64,000 bases of DNA from Paenibacillus phyllosphaerae (GTDB lineage: Bacteria; Bacillota; Bacilli; Paenibacillales; Paenibacillaceae): contig NZ_JACHXK010000024.1 of NCBI RefSeq assembly GCF_014192105.1, positions 21,541 to 85,540 on the forward strand, in the 5' to 3' direction. The first letter of the stretch is position 1. The number at the start of each line of letters is the position of its first letter. Both the position numbers and the translations under genes were made by a program. Below are positions 36,334-45,264 of this stretch, piece after piece. Under the pieces are notes generated by a model. The model ran no database searches and was not told the DNA's origin. It was given only the letters and a program-made list of their open reading frames with translations.

Positions 36334-36395
36334 AACACAAGAATAGCCGTGCTCAGCAGACGGGAGAGTCTGCCAGGCAGGGCTATTCTTGTGTT
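36334..36395. repeat. 15-bp perfect inverted repeat with nested hairpin
   Basis: AACACAAGAATAGCC (36334-36348) pairs exactly with 36381-36395. The 32-base loop contains a second stem, GCAGAC/GTCTGC. T-runs are weak on both sides, so it is an imperfect terminator or a structured element between the GntR promoter and the end of the GAF kinase gene. Confidence 0.7.
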
Positions 36396-36426
36396 GAGGA
36401 TTATCAGGCGGCTCAACTGCCAGAAC

Positions 36427-37668
36427 TTACGCGATGACCTGCTGTTCATCTACGATCAGCGGTATGGTGAAGCTGAAGCATGTTCCGGGTCCCTGTTGCT
36501 CCTCGACCCAGATCCGACCATTCATTAGCGTGACGAGGCGCTTGCAGATCGACAGGCCAAGACCGGCCCCACTGTAACCGGACACGTGGGAAGACCGCTC
36601 ATGCACTTGGGAGAAGGGGTGGAACAAGCGGTCGATCCGCTCTTTCGGAATGCCCTTGCCCGTATCTTTCACCGAGAACAGCAGCGCGGCCTCCGGACTT
36701 TCACCGTTACAGCGGACGGACAGCGTGATCTGGCCATGATCGGTGAACCGTATCGCGTTGGTGACCAAATTCGTGAGTACTTGCCGAAGCTTGCCTCCAT
36801 CCCCATAGATTAAGAACGGTACATCGGGTTCGATTTGATCGATCATCCGGATATCCTTCTTTTCGAGATCATGGCGGAAGAGTACTTCGATTTGCCGGAA
36901 CAGATCGTGGAGATCGATCTGCTGCTGTTCTAGCGTCAGATTCATGCTGTCTTGCTTCGAATATTCGAGAATATCCTCGAGCATGGCAAGCAGGGAACCG
37001 CTGCTCGTCTCGATAATCTCCGTGTATTCCTGCTGTTCCGGAGTAAGCTCGGTAGACCGGAGAAGGGAAGCCATCCCCATAATGCCGTTCATCGGCGTCC
37101 GCACCTCATGGCTCATAACGGCGAGCAGATTGGACTTCTCTTCCATTATCTTCTGATTCTCGGCTTCGACTTCCCGCAGACGCCCGAGCGTGTCTTCCAA
37201 CTCGAGGACATGGGCGAAGAAAACGGCGAGCGATTCCAACAGCTCGATATCTTCCTGCTTATACACGTAGAAGTTCGGATCGAAGGCGCATAAGGAACCG
37301 TACATCTCGCCTCTTTTGGTAACGATCGGCACGCCCATGAACGAGCAGGGACCTACGAATTGGGTTGCGTCCATATCTCTCGTGAGCGGATGCGTCAAGT
37401 TATTGTCGACTACTAGCGGTCCGGCTGCTTTCTCGATGACAAGATGACAATAGGAGTCCTTGTTATCGACGATGAGTCCTTCCTCGAGCATGATCGCCTC
37501 GCGGTTGAAGACTTTAAGCACCGTGGTGGTCAGCCGGTCATTGAGCGCAATACAGAATGTGTTAGCCTGCATCAGCCGGCTCGAGGTAAGGATCACTTCG
37601 GCCGCGGCATCATATAATTTTTGCGAAATAATGGACAGTACATTTATATAATCCGTCTTTAATGCCAT
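36427..37668 (-). CDS. GAF-domain sensor histidine kinase
   Basis: The 413-residue cytoplasmic kinase has an N-terminal GAF domain (residues ~15-165), a short coiled coil (~168-190), the H-box MSHEVRTPMNGIMGMA and a full ATPase domain (NLVTNAIRF, DTGKGIP, GAGLGLSI). No membrane helix is seen, so it senses an internal ligand, redox or light signal. No response regulator is adjacent, so it is an orphan. ATG 37668 is favoured; an in-frame ATG at 37686 has its ribosome site too close. Confidence 0.9.
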   Translation of the reverse strand: MALKTDYINVLSIISQKLYDAAAEVILTSSRLMQANTFCIALNDRLTTTVLKVFNREAIMLEEGLIVDNKDSYCHLVIEKAAGPLVVDNNLTHPLTRDMDATQFVGPCSFMGVPIVTKRGEMYGSLCAFDPNFYVYKQEDIELLESLAVFFAHVLELEDTLGRLREVEAENQKIMEEKSNLLAVMSHEVRTPMNGIMGMASLLRSTELTPEQQEYTEIIETSSGSLLAMLEDILEYSKQDSMNLTLEQQQIDLHDLFRQIEVLFRHDLEKKDIRMIDQIEPDVPFLIYGDGGKLRQVLTNLVTNAIRFTDHGQITLSVRCNGESPEAALLFSVKDTGKGIPKERIDRLFHPFSQVHERSSHVSGYSGAGLGLSICKRLVTLMNGRIWVEEQQGPGTCFSFTIPLIVDEQQVIA

Positions 37669-37816
37669 TGGGCACGAACCCCGCATTCCCTGTCAGAATT
37701 AGGGCTGGAGCGCCCGACTAATCTACATGATAGACCTTGCCGGTTGAGTCTGTCTACTAGTTTTGTAGGTAGTAGAATTAAGGGGGAATTCTTTACGAAC
37801 CGCTCAAGTAGTAGCG

Positions 37817-37881
37817 GATTTGATAATCTGAAAGTTCTGCAGGGATTTGATAATCTGAAAGTTCTGCAGGGATTTGATAAT
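37817..37881. repeat. 27-bp tandem repeat, 2.4 copies
   Basis: Two exact 27-base units begin at 37817 and 37844 with GATTTGATAATC, and an 11-base partial copy begins at 37871. The array ends about 78 bases before the SIR2-STAND start, inside the probable promoter region. Tandem units here could be regulator sites or a slippage-prone switch. Confidence 0.9.
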
Positions 37882-37958
37882 TTTTCCTGTAAAGCATTTG
37901 TGGTAATATATAAGCAGGGAATAAGTTTGTATTTTTTTTAGAAAAATAAGGGGGCATT

Positions 37959-40900
37959 ATGAAGCAGCAAATCATCGACGCAATTAAAGAAAATAAACTG
38001 TTACTATTTATAGGTGCAGGGTTTTCGCAACCCTTGGGCTTCCCGAGTTGGAACGAGCTTATTAGCCTTGTATTAAAGGAATTGGCAGAAGAAGATAACA
38101 AATATAATATTTTGGCTGATACATTAAGTGCCCGATTGTTAACCTCATTGGAAGTTCTAGATAAAATTAAAGACAAAAAGAAACTAGTCTATGAGGTACT
38201 AGATCGAGAAAATGATAAGCCTTTGGAAAACTTAAATATTGAGCTTCATAGAAAATTGGGTAGAATTTCCTCACGAATCATAACAACAAACTATGATCGG
38301 TTGATAGAGACAGCCACTGGTTTTAAGAAGGTTGTATTTGACAATACATTTCATATTGCAAAATTGCATGACAAAGATAATTTTTTGTTAAAGTTACACG
38401 GTTGCATAGAGAATCCCGATACATGCATATTATTTCAAGAAAAATACGAAGATTTATATAAAGAGACTGCAGCGATTGAAAAGTTAAAAAGTTTAATTGC
38501 TGACCATACAATCCTTTTTATTGGATTCAGCCTTTCTGATGATTATGTTAGGAAACAGTTTGAATATATTCATTCAATCTACAAGGGATTCTCTAAACAA
38601 CATTTTTATCTAACTGTAGACAATTCTGCAACAGAAATACACGGAGTGCACCCTGTTTTCTTAAAGGATTGGGGGGACATGGGGGCGATTCTTGATAGCC
38701 TTATTGAAGTAAAGGAATCTGCAAAGCAGACTAGCGTGGCAACCATTACAGCGGCCAATGATGAAAGCGCTTTGGCTTCGAAATTTAAAGAGAAAGAGGT
38801 TTCGATTGCGCTTTTGAGTGCGGCCCCTATTGACTCGGATAGAGAGCCGCTTTTTGAGACAGTGACCAAACCTCTCTCCAAATTCAAGGTCAATATCGAG
38901 TGCTTCTATTTTAATATAGAGGTATTGCGAAATTTAGAAGGCTTTGACTACATTATTATTCTTTCGCAGACAGTAAAAGATAAAATTATTATTGAGGACC
39001 AGTACTTAAAGAGTAAACTGATAACCCCGCAAGAGATCGAGGAAAATCTAATTACGGACGATTTAAAAGGTATAATTATATTTATTGATAAACCGATTCA
39101 AATTTCTGTCTCCCAAGTTTCAATACCACTGTTAATGTTGTGGGAGGAAGATTTAAGCAGTGTATTCTTTAAATTGTTTCAAAAGAAAACTTTGAATAGA
39201 TTTGAAAACAGCATACTCTTTAATCCTGAAAAGTTTAATCTAACTGTGATTCAGAAAGGCGTATCAACAATAGTAACGAGAGGCGATAATTCTAAAAGAA
39301 GTCTAGCTGACAGTATTGATACAAAGAATTTAATCAATTTCGTCGGTCGTAAAACGGACTTAGAAGACGTCACGAGGAAAATTATTGATACGAGCAGACG
39401 AGTTTTGACTATTAAAGGGTCGGGTGGCATTGGAAAGACAACTACTGTCAAAAAAGTTGCACTGGAGCTTTTTGACAGAGGATTATTTAGTGATGGAATA
39501 TTTTTTATTGATTGTGAATTTATTACCAATTATAAAAATTTTGAGTATAGGGTCGCCCAGTGTTTTGGGATTGAGAGTACGATTAATCTAAAAGAGCATG
39601 TACAGTTAAATAATATTGTGTTAAATGCCATGATAATATTGGATAATTTTGAACCGATGTTGTATATTGATGATGAAGATGAAGTCAAATCCCTCCTTGC
39701 ATTTGTTTGCGACTATGTCAATGTTGTCATTACATCTAGAGAGTGGGTTCGACTGGAGTTTGAGGAGTGTCATGAACTTAGGGCTTTCACAATTGAAGAG
39801 GCATTTGAACTTTTTAGTAAATATTATAAATCAGAGTTAAATATAGATGAAATTAAAATGCTTAAAGATGATATATTAAGTAGACTGCTGAATAACAACC
39901 CCCTAGCAATCAAAATCACTGCCAAAAATCTGCCTAAATCTAAAAATATGATAGCGTTAAAGGAAGAGTTAGAGAAGGATTTCTTTAACATCACTAAGGA
40001 CGGCTACGAAGATATTTTCGACGAGCGAATTGATGCTAATATTGAACGATCTAAATCATTATATCAATCTATCGCTTATTCCTATTACAGCCTGACAACT
40101 AATGAGAAGCTACTGTTTGAATTATTGTCATTATTCCCAGATGGAATTCATATGAACAATATAAAATCATTCTTTTCACAAGGAAAATACAAATTGGATT
40201 CGCGAAGAATTACTGATCGTGATATTACCTCCTTGGAGAATAAGTCATTAATTGAGATAAATCGTGGTTTTATTGAACTTCAATCAATTATCGGAAGATT
40301 TGCGGAGTATCAGTTTCAGAAAAGACCGGAAGAGGAAAAAAGGGATTTCCATAAACGTGCATTTGACTTTATTGGTTTCTTGATTGACACTATTTCCTCA
40401 ATATGTGAAGATAACCAAACACTTGGACTTGAGATATTCGATCAGAATATAGAAAATTTTATCAAGAGCCTAGATTATTTTACTTATTCTGTAGAGGATC
40501 AGGATAAAAAGTTAAGATATATCCTGAAAGTTGATAATTTGTTCGATTATATTGAGCAAGGTCAACATTTCTATAGGAAGCTTAAAAAGTTAAAAAGTAA
40601 GTTCACTTTGGAAAAATCAGATATCTTAATTGATGTTATTATTGCCAGTTCAAAATATCGATTTGGTAAGTTCAAGGAAGGTTATGACCAAATAAAACAA
40701 ACTGTGTCAATTGAAGATATGTATAAACTAGATCATACCAATATGCTTGACAGGCATATTATTATAGGTGGGCTTCATCTTTATGATTATAGCGACATAA
40801 ACGAGGTTAGACGTTTCATTATTAAAAGTAACTTTTACAGTCATGGAGCGATAGTTTCTATGTTGTATAATGCCGGGGAGTATAAGAAATTAGAGGCATT

Positions 40901-41465
40901 AGTTGCATACAGAAAGCTCCGTGGGTTTCATTATTTGGAAATGAAATACAATATGGACAAATTGGATTACGATGAATTGGAAGCGGAAATCAATGGATTA
41001 TATCGGAAGCAATACATAGAGATTATGCAAACCCACTACATTAAAGCTAAAATGGGTAAACTGGATAGAAAATCGATAAATAAATTAGTTGTTACTAACT
41101 CCTACACCTCAGGAATTAAATCGTTGATGCTTGCATTTACTGAGAAGGATCACAATAAAACCATTCTTTATTATGAATCTGCTGTAAATGACTTACAACC
41201 TATTCGATACTACTATACTGAAGCGATCTATTTTTATGCTGGATTTTTGCTCGCTAATGGTTTAGACGAGAGTATGCAGTGGTATAATAAAGGTCTCCTT
41301 TTGGCCAAGGACAATCATTATAGGTTTTTGTACCATAAATTTATATGTCTAAAAGAAGGACTAGAGACACCATATGATGAAGATCAGTATAATTTGCCCG
41401 TGGAGTACCTTCTAGATGAACTAATTGAAAAAAATAAAGATGAATATTATTCGAAATATAAATAA
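37959..41465 (+). CDS. SIR2-STAND (NB-ARC) NTPase, putative anti-phage defence protein
   Basis: The 1168-residue protein has a SIR2-like N-terminus: GAGFS (19-23), TTNYD with Asn111, LHG with His147 and GFSLSDD (189-195) are the NAD-binding and catalytic motifs. An unrecognised alpha/beta segment follows (~280-400). A STAND/NB-ARC ATPase comes next: Walker A GSGGIGKTT (487-495), Walker B MIILDNFE (558-565) and VITSRE (590-595). The C-terminal ~500 residues are helical and TPR-like, a probable sensor. Related SIR2-STAND proteins (Avs5-like) detect phage proteins and deplete NAD+. The gene is far richer in A+T than its surroundings, which suggests transfer. It stands alone. Confidence 0.88.
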   Translation: MKQQIIDAIKENKLLLFIGAGFSQPLGFPSWNELISLVLKELAEEDNKYNILADTLSARLLTSLEVLDKIKDKKKLVYEVLDRENDKPLENLNIELHRKLGRISSRIITTNYDRLIETATGFKKVVFDNTFHIAKLHDKDNFLLKLHGCIENPDTCILFQEKYEDLYKETAAIEKLKSLIADHTILFIGFSLSDDYVRKQFEYIHSIYKGFSKQHFYLTVDNSATEIHGVHPVFLKDWGDMGAILDSLIEVKESAKQTSVATITAANDESALASKFKEKEVSIALLSAAPIDSDREPLFETVTKPLSKFKVNIECFYFNIEVLRNLEGFDYIIILSQTVKDKIIIEDQYLKSKLITPQEIEENLITDDLKGIIIFIDKPIQISVSQVSIPLLMLWEEDLSSVFFKLFQKKTLNRFENSILFNPEKFNLTVIQKGVSTIVTRGDNSKRSLADSIDTKNLINFVGRKTDLEDVTRKIIDTSRRVLTIKGSGGIGKTTTVKKVALELFDRGLFSDGIFFIDCEFITNYKNFEYRVAQCFGIESTINLKEHVQLNNIVLNAMIILDNFEPMLYIDDEDEVKSLLAFVCDYVNVVITSREWVRLEFEECHELRAFTIEEAFELFSKYYKSELNIDEIKMLKDDILSRLLNNNPLAIKITAKNLPKSKNMIALKEELEKDFFNITKDGYEDIFDERIDANIERSKSLYQSIAYSYYSLTTNEKLLFELLSLFPDGIHMNNIKSFFSQGKYKLDSRRITDRDITSLENKSLIEINRGFIELQSIIGRFAEYQFQKRPEEEKRDFHKRAFDFIGFLIDTISSICEDNQTLGLEIFDQNIENFIKSLDYFTYSVEDQDKKLRYILKVDNLFDYIEQGQHFYRKLKKLKSKFTLEKSDILIDVIIASSKYRFGKFKEGYDQIKQTVSIEDMYKLDHTNMLDRHIIIGGLHLYDYSDINEVRRFIIKSNFYSHGAIVSMLYNAGEYKKLEALVAYRKLRGFHYLEMKYNMDKLDYDELEAEINGLYRKQYIEIMQTHYIKAKMGKLDRKSINKLVVTNSYTSGIKSLMLAFTEKDHNKTILYYESAVNDLQPIRYYYTEAIYFYAGFLLANGLDESMQWYNKGLLLAKDNHYRFLYHKFICLKEGLETPYDEDQYNLPVEYLLDELIEKNKDEYYSKYK

Positions 41466-41510
41466 GATACAAAGGAAAAAGAAGATTTGTAGACTTGTTA
41501 CTCAATGAAC

Positions 41511-41550
41511 GGATCCATCCTCTTAGGAAATAGAGGATAGGATCCTTTTC
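41511..41550 (+). terminator. terminator of the SIR2-STAND gene
   Basis: A stem of GGATCC.ATCCTCT with AGAGGAT.GGATCC is followed by TTTTC and further T bases. It lies about 45 bases after the stop codon. From here to 41760 the sequence stays AT-rich with no gene that I can support. Confidence 0.75.
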
Positions 41551-41765
41551 ATTTTTAAACTTGATTACATTACATATAATCGCTCTGAAGTTAATACCTA
41601 ATACTTTGATCCTAAACGTTAATTGGAGAAATCATATGAAAGGTAAAGAACATACTACAGGAATTTATTAGTACAAATGAATAACTAGCTTTGCCCTCTA
41701 ATTTCCATATGAATTGAAGTGAAATCTTGCCGGTATGCGCATGCTCTTTCCCTTTGCTACAATCG

Positions 41766-41793
41766 GATACGAAACGTATCGTAAGCGCTTGCA
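41766..41793 (+). promoter_or_regulatory. palindrome and cre-like site upstream of the GH74 gene
   Basis: GATACGAAACGTATC (41766-41780) is a perfect palindrome with a three-base centre. Overlapping its end is CGTAAGCGCTTGCA (41780-41793), which departs from the cre catabolite-repression consensus TGWAANCGNTNWCA at two positions. Glucose repression by CcpA is thus plausible for the xyloglucanase. Confidence 0.5.
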
Positions 41794-41883
41794 AGATGAG
41801 CCGCGGCTACAGCGCACCAAGCAGACTTTAACGACAAGCGGACCAGGAGCGAACGCAACATAGGGAACTTGAGGAGGCATTCG

Positions 41884-44800
41884 ATGCTTAGGAGAAGAAT
41901 GATTGGCGCTGTAACAGCTGCTTCGTTGTTATTGGGTAGCGCTGCCATAAGTCCGGCGGCAGCATCTGCAGTTGACTTGCCGGAGCCGGTGAAGAGTGAG
42001 CCTTACAGCTGGGGACGCGTCAAGGTTGTCGGGGGAGGCTTCATCCCCGGCATCATCTACAATGAGTCGGAGAAGGATCTCATCTACGCGCGCACCGATA
42101 TGGGCGGCGCTTATCGATGGGACAAGACGACCGGCACGTGGAAACAGCTGCTCGAATTCGTCGGCTTCGATGAATGGAATATGCTCGGCGTAGAGAGTCT
42201 GGCTACCGATCCGGTCGATCCGAACCGGGTGTATATCGCGGCTGGCACCTATACGAACGATTGGACCGATATGAACGGCGTCATCTTGCGTTCGACGGAC
42301 CGCGGCGAGACCTGGCAGCGGACCGAGCTGCCGTTCAAGTTCGGCGGCAATATGCCGGGGCGTTCGATGGGGGAGCGGCTGTCGATCGACCCGAACGACA
42401 ACAGCATTCTTTATTTTGCGGCACGAGGGGATAATGGATTGTGGCGCAGCACCGATTACGGCGCAACCTGGAGCAAGGTCGAGAGCTTCACGGCTCCGGC
42501 GGATGTGAAAGAATATTACGGCAGCACGGTCGGACCGGTCTGGGTGACATTCGATAAGTCGACAGGCTCGGCGGGCAGCAAGACGCAGACGATCTATGTC
42601 GGCGTCGCGGACTCGAACACGAGCATCTACCGCAGTACGGACGGCGGCCAGACGTGGGAGGCGGTGCCGGGACAGCCGAAGCAGGGCTTCGTACCGCATC
42701 ATGGCACGCTGTCTTCCAACGGTAACCTGTATATTACGTACAACTATGCGATCGGGCCTTACGATGGCGATAACGGCAGCGGCAAGCTCGGCTCGGTCTG
42801 GAAACTCGATACGAAGTCAGGGGTATGGACCGATATCAGTCCGACCGGTGCTGGTAGCACGGACACGCCATACGGGGGGCTGGCTGTAGACGCTCAGAAT
42901 CCGGACACCTTGATGGTCGCTTCGATGAACAAATGGTGGCCGGATGATCAGATCTACCGCAGTACGGATGGCGGCGCAACCTGGGCGCCATTCTGGACGA
43001 TCGGCAATTATCCGGAGCGCAACAACCGTTACGCCATCGACTACTCGCTCTCGCCTTGGCTGGATTGGGGCGAGCATGACACGAAGCCGTTGCCGGAGCA
43101 GGCGCCTAAGCTCGGCTGGATGATCGGGGACCTGGAGATCGATCCGTTCAACTCCGATCGGATGATGTATGGGACAGGTGCCACCTTGTACGGCTCTGAC
43201 GATCTAACGAAGTTCGATCAGAACGAAACGATCAACATCGAGGTTATGGCCGACGGAATCGAGGAAACGGCTGTACTCGGCCTGATTAGTCCTTCCTCGG
43301 GCGCGCCGCTGCTCAGCTCGATGGGCGACATCGGCGGCTTCCGCCATGAGGATCTCGACAAGGCGCCGGAGATGCTGACTAATCCGGTCATCGGCTCTAG
43401 CACGGATCTCGATTTTGCAGAGCTCAATCCGAATATCGTCGTGCGCGTCGGCAATGGCAGCGGCTCTGCGCCTCGCATGGGCGTCTCGACGGATAATGGC
43501 GTAACGTGGACGCCAGCGGCCAACGCATTCAGCGACGAGTCCGGGGCGAACGGCGGCCATGTCGCCGTTGCCGCTGACGGCAGCAGCATCGTCTGGAGTC
43601 CGGCAGGCGCGCCGATCAGCTACTCGACGGATCTTGGCGCGACATGGAAGGCGGCTGCAGGGTTGCCGGACGGAGCGCGGGTATCGGCGGACCGCGTCAA
43701 TCCGAGCAAGTTCTATGGCTTGGCGGATGGCGTATTCTATGTAAGCCTGGATGGCGGCGCGACATTCACGGCTACAGCGGCAGCAGGCCTGCCAACGAAG
43801 CTGACGAGCAATTTCAAGGCGGTTCCCGGTCAGGAAGGGGACATCTGGATCGCGGCGGCCAAAGATAATTCGGACGAGGAAAGCGCATATGGGCTGTGGC
43901 ATTCCACCGATTCGGGCCAAACGTTCACGAAGCAAGCCAATGTGGAGGAAGCGGCAACGATCGGGTTCGGGTTGCACGCCCCGGGAAAAACGTACCCGGC
44001 CATGTACAGCTACGCGAAGGTAGAAGGTCAATATGGCGTGTATCGCTCCGACGACGGCGGCGCGAATTGGATTCGCATCAATGACGACGAGCATCAATTC
44101 GGATCGGCGAACACGGCCATTACCGGCGATGCGCGCGTATACGGCCGCGTCTATATTGCGACGAATGGCCTTGGGATCGTGAAGGGGGAGAGCGCAGCTC
44201 AACCGGCTGCCGATACAACCCTCACAGGACCTAGCACGGTGAAGGCGGGGCAGACCTTCCAGGTGAACTATGGGCTTGCAGCTAATGGCCATGAGACGGT
44301 CGCTCAAGATATTACGATTACCTACGACTCGTCGAAGTTGACCTATACCGAAGCGACATCGCTGCAACCGGAGCAATTCGTCATCGCAGGCATTGACAGC
44401 GCTACGCCGGGGACGATCCGCATCCTCGGCGCGCATGTAGGCGTAGGCGCTTCCGGACTGGGAGGGGAGCTTCTCCGGTTAGGCTTCCAGGCCAAGGCCG
44501 ATGCGGCAGACGGACCGAGCACGATCGCGGTCACGAACGTGGTTGCAGGGAATGCCGGAGGCAGCGAAACTTCGCTGTCCGGTGGAACACTCCAGATTGC
44601 GATACGACTTGTCGATTCGGCTTCGCTAACAGCGCTGATAGCGGAAGCGACGACCGTTCACGATCAAGCCGTCGAAGGCAATCGTAAGGGCCAATATCCA
44701 TCCGGGTCCAAAGCGAAGCTTCAAGCGGCCATCGACGCTGCCGCAGAAGTGGCGAGCGACGAAGGCGCTACGCAGGCGGAGGTAGCCGATGCAGTCACCG

Positions 44801-45036
44801 CGCTTACAGCTGAGCTGAAACAGTTCCGCGATTCCGTCATCACCCGTGTGCCGGGCGATACGAACCAGGACGACAAGGTCAGCATCGGTGACCTGGCGAT
44901 CGTGGCCAAAGCATACGGCATGAAGAAGGGCGATGAAGGATGGGATGGCGTGAAGGGCTATGACTTCAACGGCGATGACATCATCGACGTCGAGGATCTG
45001 GTCATCCTTGCCCGCAAGATACTGGATTGGGAATAA
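41884..45036 (+). CDS. secreted GH74 xyloglucanase with cohesin-like and dockerin modules
   Basis: The 1050-residue protein begins with a Sec signal peptide (cleavage near residue 29). The GH74 double propeller (~40-765) has catalytic Asp72 in ARTDMGGAY and Asp482 in GDIGGF, plus many STD-G-TW blade motifs. Then come a cohesin-like beta domain (~776-905), a FIVAR-like three-helix segment (~909-982) and a type I dockerin (~990-1050) with repeats GDTNQDDKVSIGDL and DFNGDDIIDVEDL. It should cut xyloglucan backbones outside the cell. Carrying both cohesin-like and dockerin modules is unusual. ATG 41884 is six bases after GAGGAGG. Confidence 0.92.
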   Translation: MLRRRMIGAVTAASLLLGSAAISPAAASAVDLPEPVKSEPYSWGRVKVVGGGFIPGIIYNESEKDLIYARTDMGGAYRWDKTTGTWKQLLEFVGFDEWNMLGVESLATDPVDPNRVYIAAGTYTNDWTDMNGVILRSTDRGETWQRTELPFKFGGNMPGRSMGERLSIDPNDNSILYFAARGDNGLWRSTDYGATWSKVESFTAPADVKEYYGSTVGPVWVTFDKSTGSAGSKTQTIYVGVADSNTSIYRSTDGGQTWEAVPGQPKQGFVPHHGTLSSNGNLYITYNYAIGPYDGDNGSGKLGSVWKLDTKSGVWTDISPTGAGSTDTPYGGLAVDAQNPDTLMVASMNKWWPDDQIYRSTDGGATWAPFWTIGNYPERNNRYAIDYSLSPWLDWGEHDTKPLPEQAPKLGWMIGDLEIDPFNSDRMMYGTGATLYGSDDLTKFDQNETINIEVMADGIEETAVLGLISPSSGAPLLSSMGDIGGFRHEDLDKAPEMLTNPVIGSSTDLDFAELNPNIVVRVGNGSGSAPRMGVSTDNGVTWTPAANAFSDESGANGGHVAVAADGSSIVWSPAGAPISYSTDLGATWKAAAGLPDGARVSADRVNPSKFYGLADGVFYVSLDGGATFTATAAAGLPTKLTSNFKAVPGQEGDIWIAAAKDNSDEESAYGLWHSTDSGQTFTKQANVEEAATIGFGLHAPGKTYPAMYSYAKVEGQYGVYRSDDGGANWIRINDDEHQFGSANTAITGDARVYGRVYIATNGLGIVKGESAAQPAADTTLTGPSTVKAGQTFQVNYGLAANGHETVAQDITITYDSSKLTYTEATSLQPEQFVIAGIDSATPGTIRILGAHVGVGASGLGGELLRLGFQAKADAADGPSTIAVTNVVAGNAGGSETSLSGGTLQIAIRLVDSASLTALIAEATTVHDQAVEGNRKGQYPSGSKAKLQAAIDAAAEVASDEGATQAEVADAVTALTAELKQFRDSVITRVPGDTNQDDKVSIGDLAIVAKAYGMKKGDEGWDGVKGYDFNGDDIIDVEDLVILARKILDWE

Positions 45037-45056
45037 AGGAATAAGGAAGTACGCGA

Positions 45057-45085
45057 ACTGCCAGGTCTTGTGCCTGGCAGTTTTT
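45057..45085 (+). terminator. terminator of the GH74 gene
   Basis: The stem AACTGCCAGG/CCTGGCAGTT has a seven-base loop and is followed by TTTTT. A second strong hairpin (45211-45245, GAGAAGGCTGCTGATT arms) stands before the convergent hydrolase and may terminate it. Confidence 0.85.
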
Positions 45086-45264
45086 ACGTTGGTGACGACC
45101 GAACAGGTACGCAGAAGGAAACGGCCACCGTCCATTCTACGCCCGGTCCTGATTCATTCCGCACGAATACTACGGACGAGGAATGGCGGATCGGGAACCG
45201 ACTAAAGCGCGAGAAGGCTGCTGATTCGCAATCAGCAGCCTTCTCTATCGTCAGGTCATAATCA

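Noticed and set aside
37817..37881. Possible CRISPR array
   Set aside because: The units are directly adjacent, with no spacers, and there are only 2.4 copies and no cas genes.
43204..44436. 410-codon open frame on the minus strand inside the GH74 gene
   Set aside because: It is antisense to a clear coding gene, is Arg/Cys-rich without any domain, and has no ribosome site. It is a by-product of GC-rich codon use.
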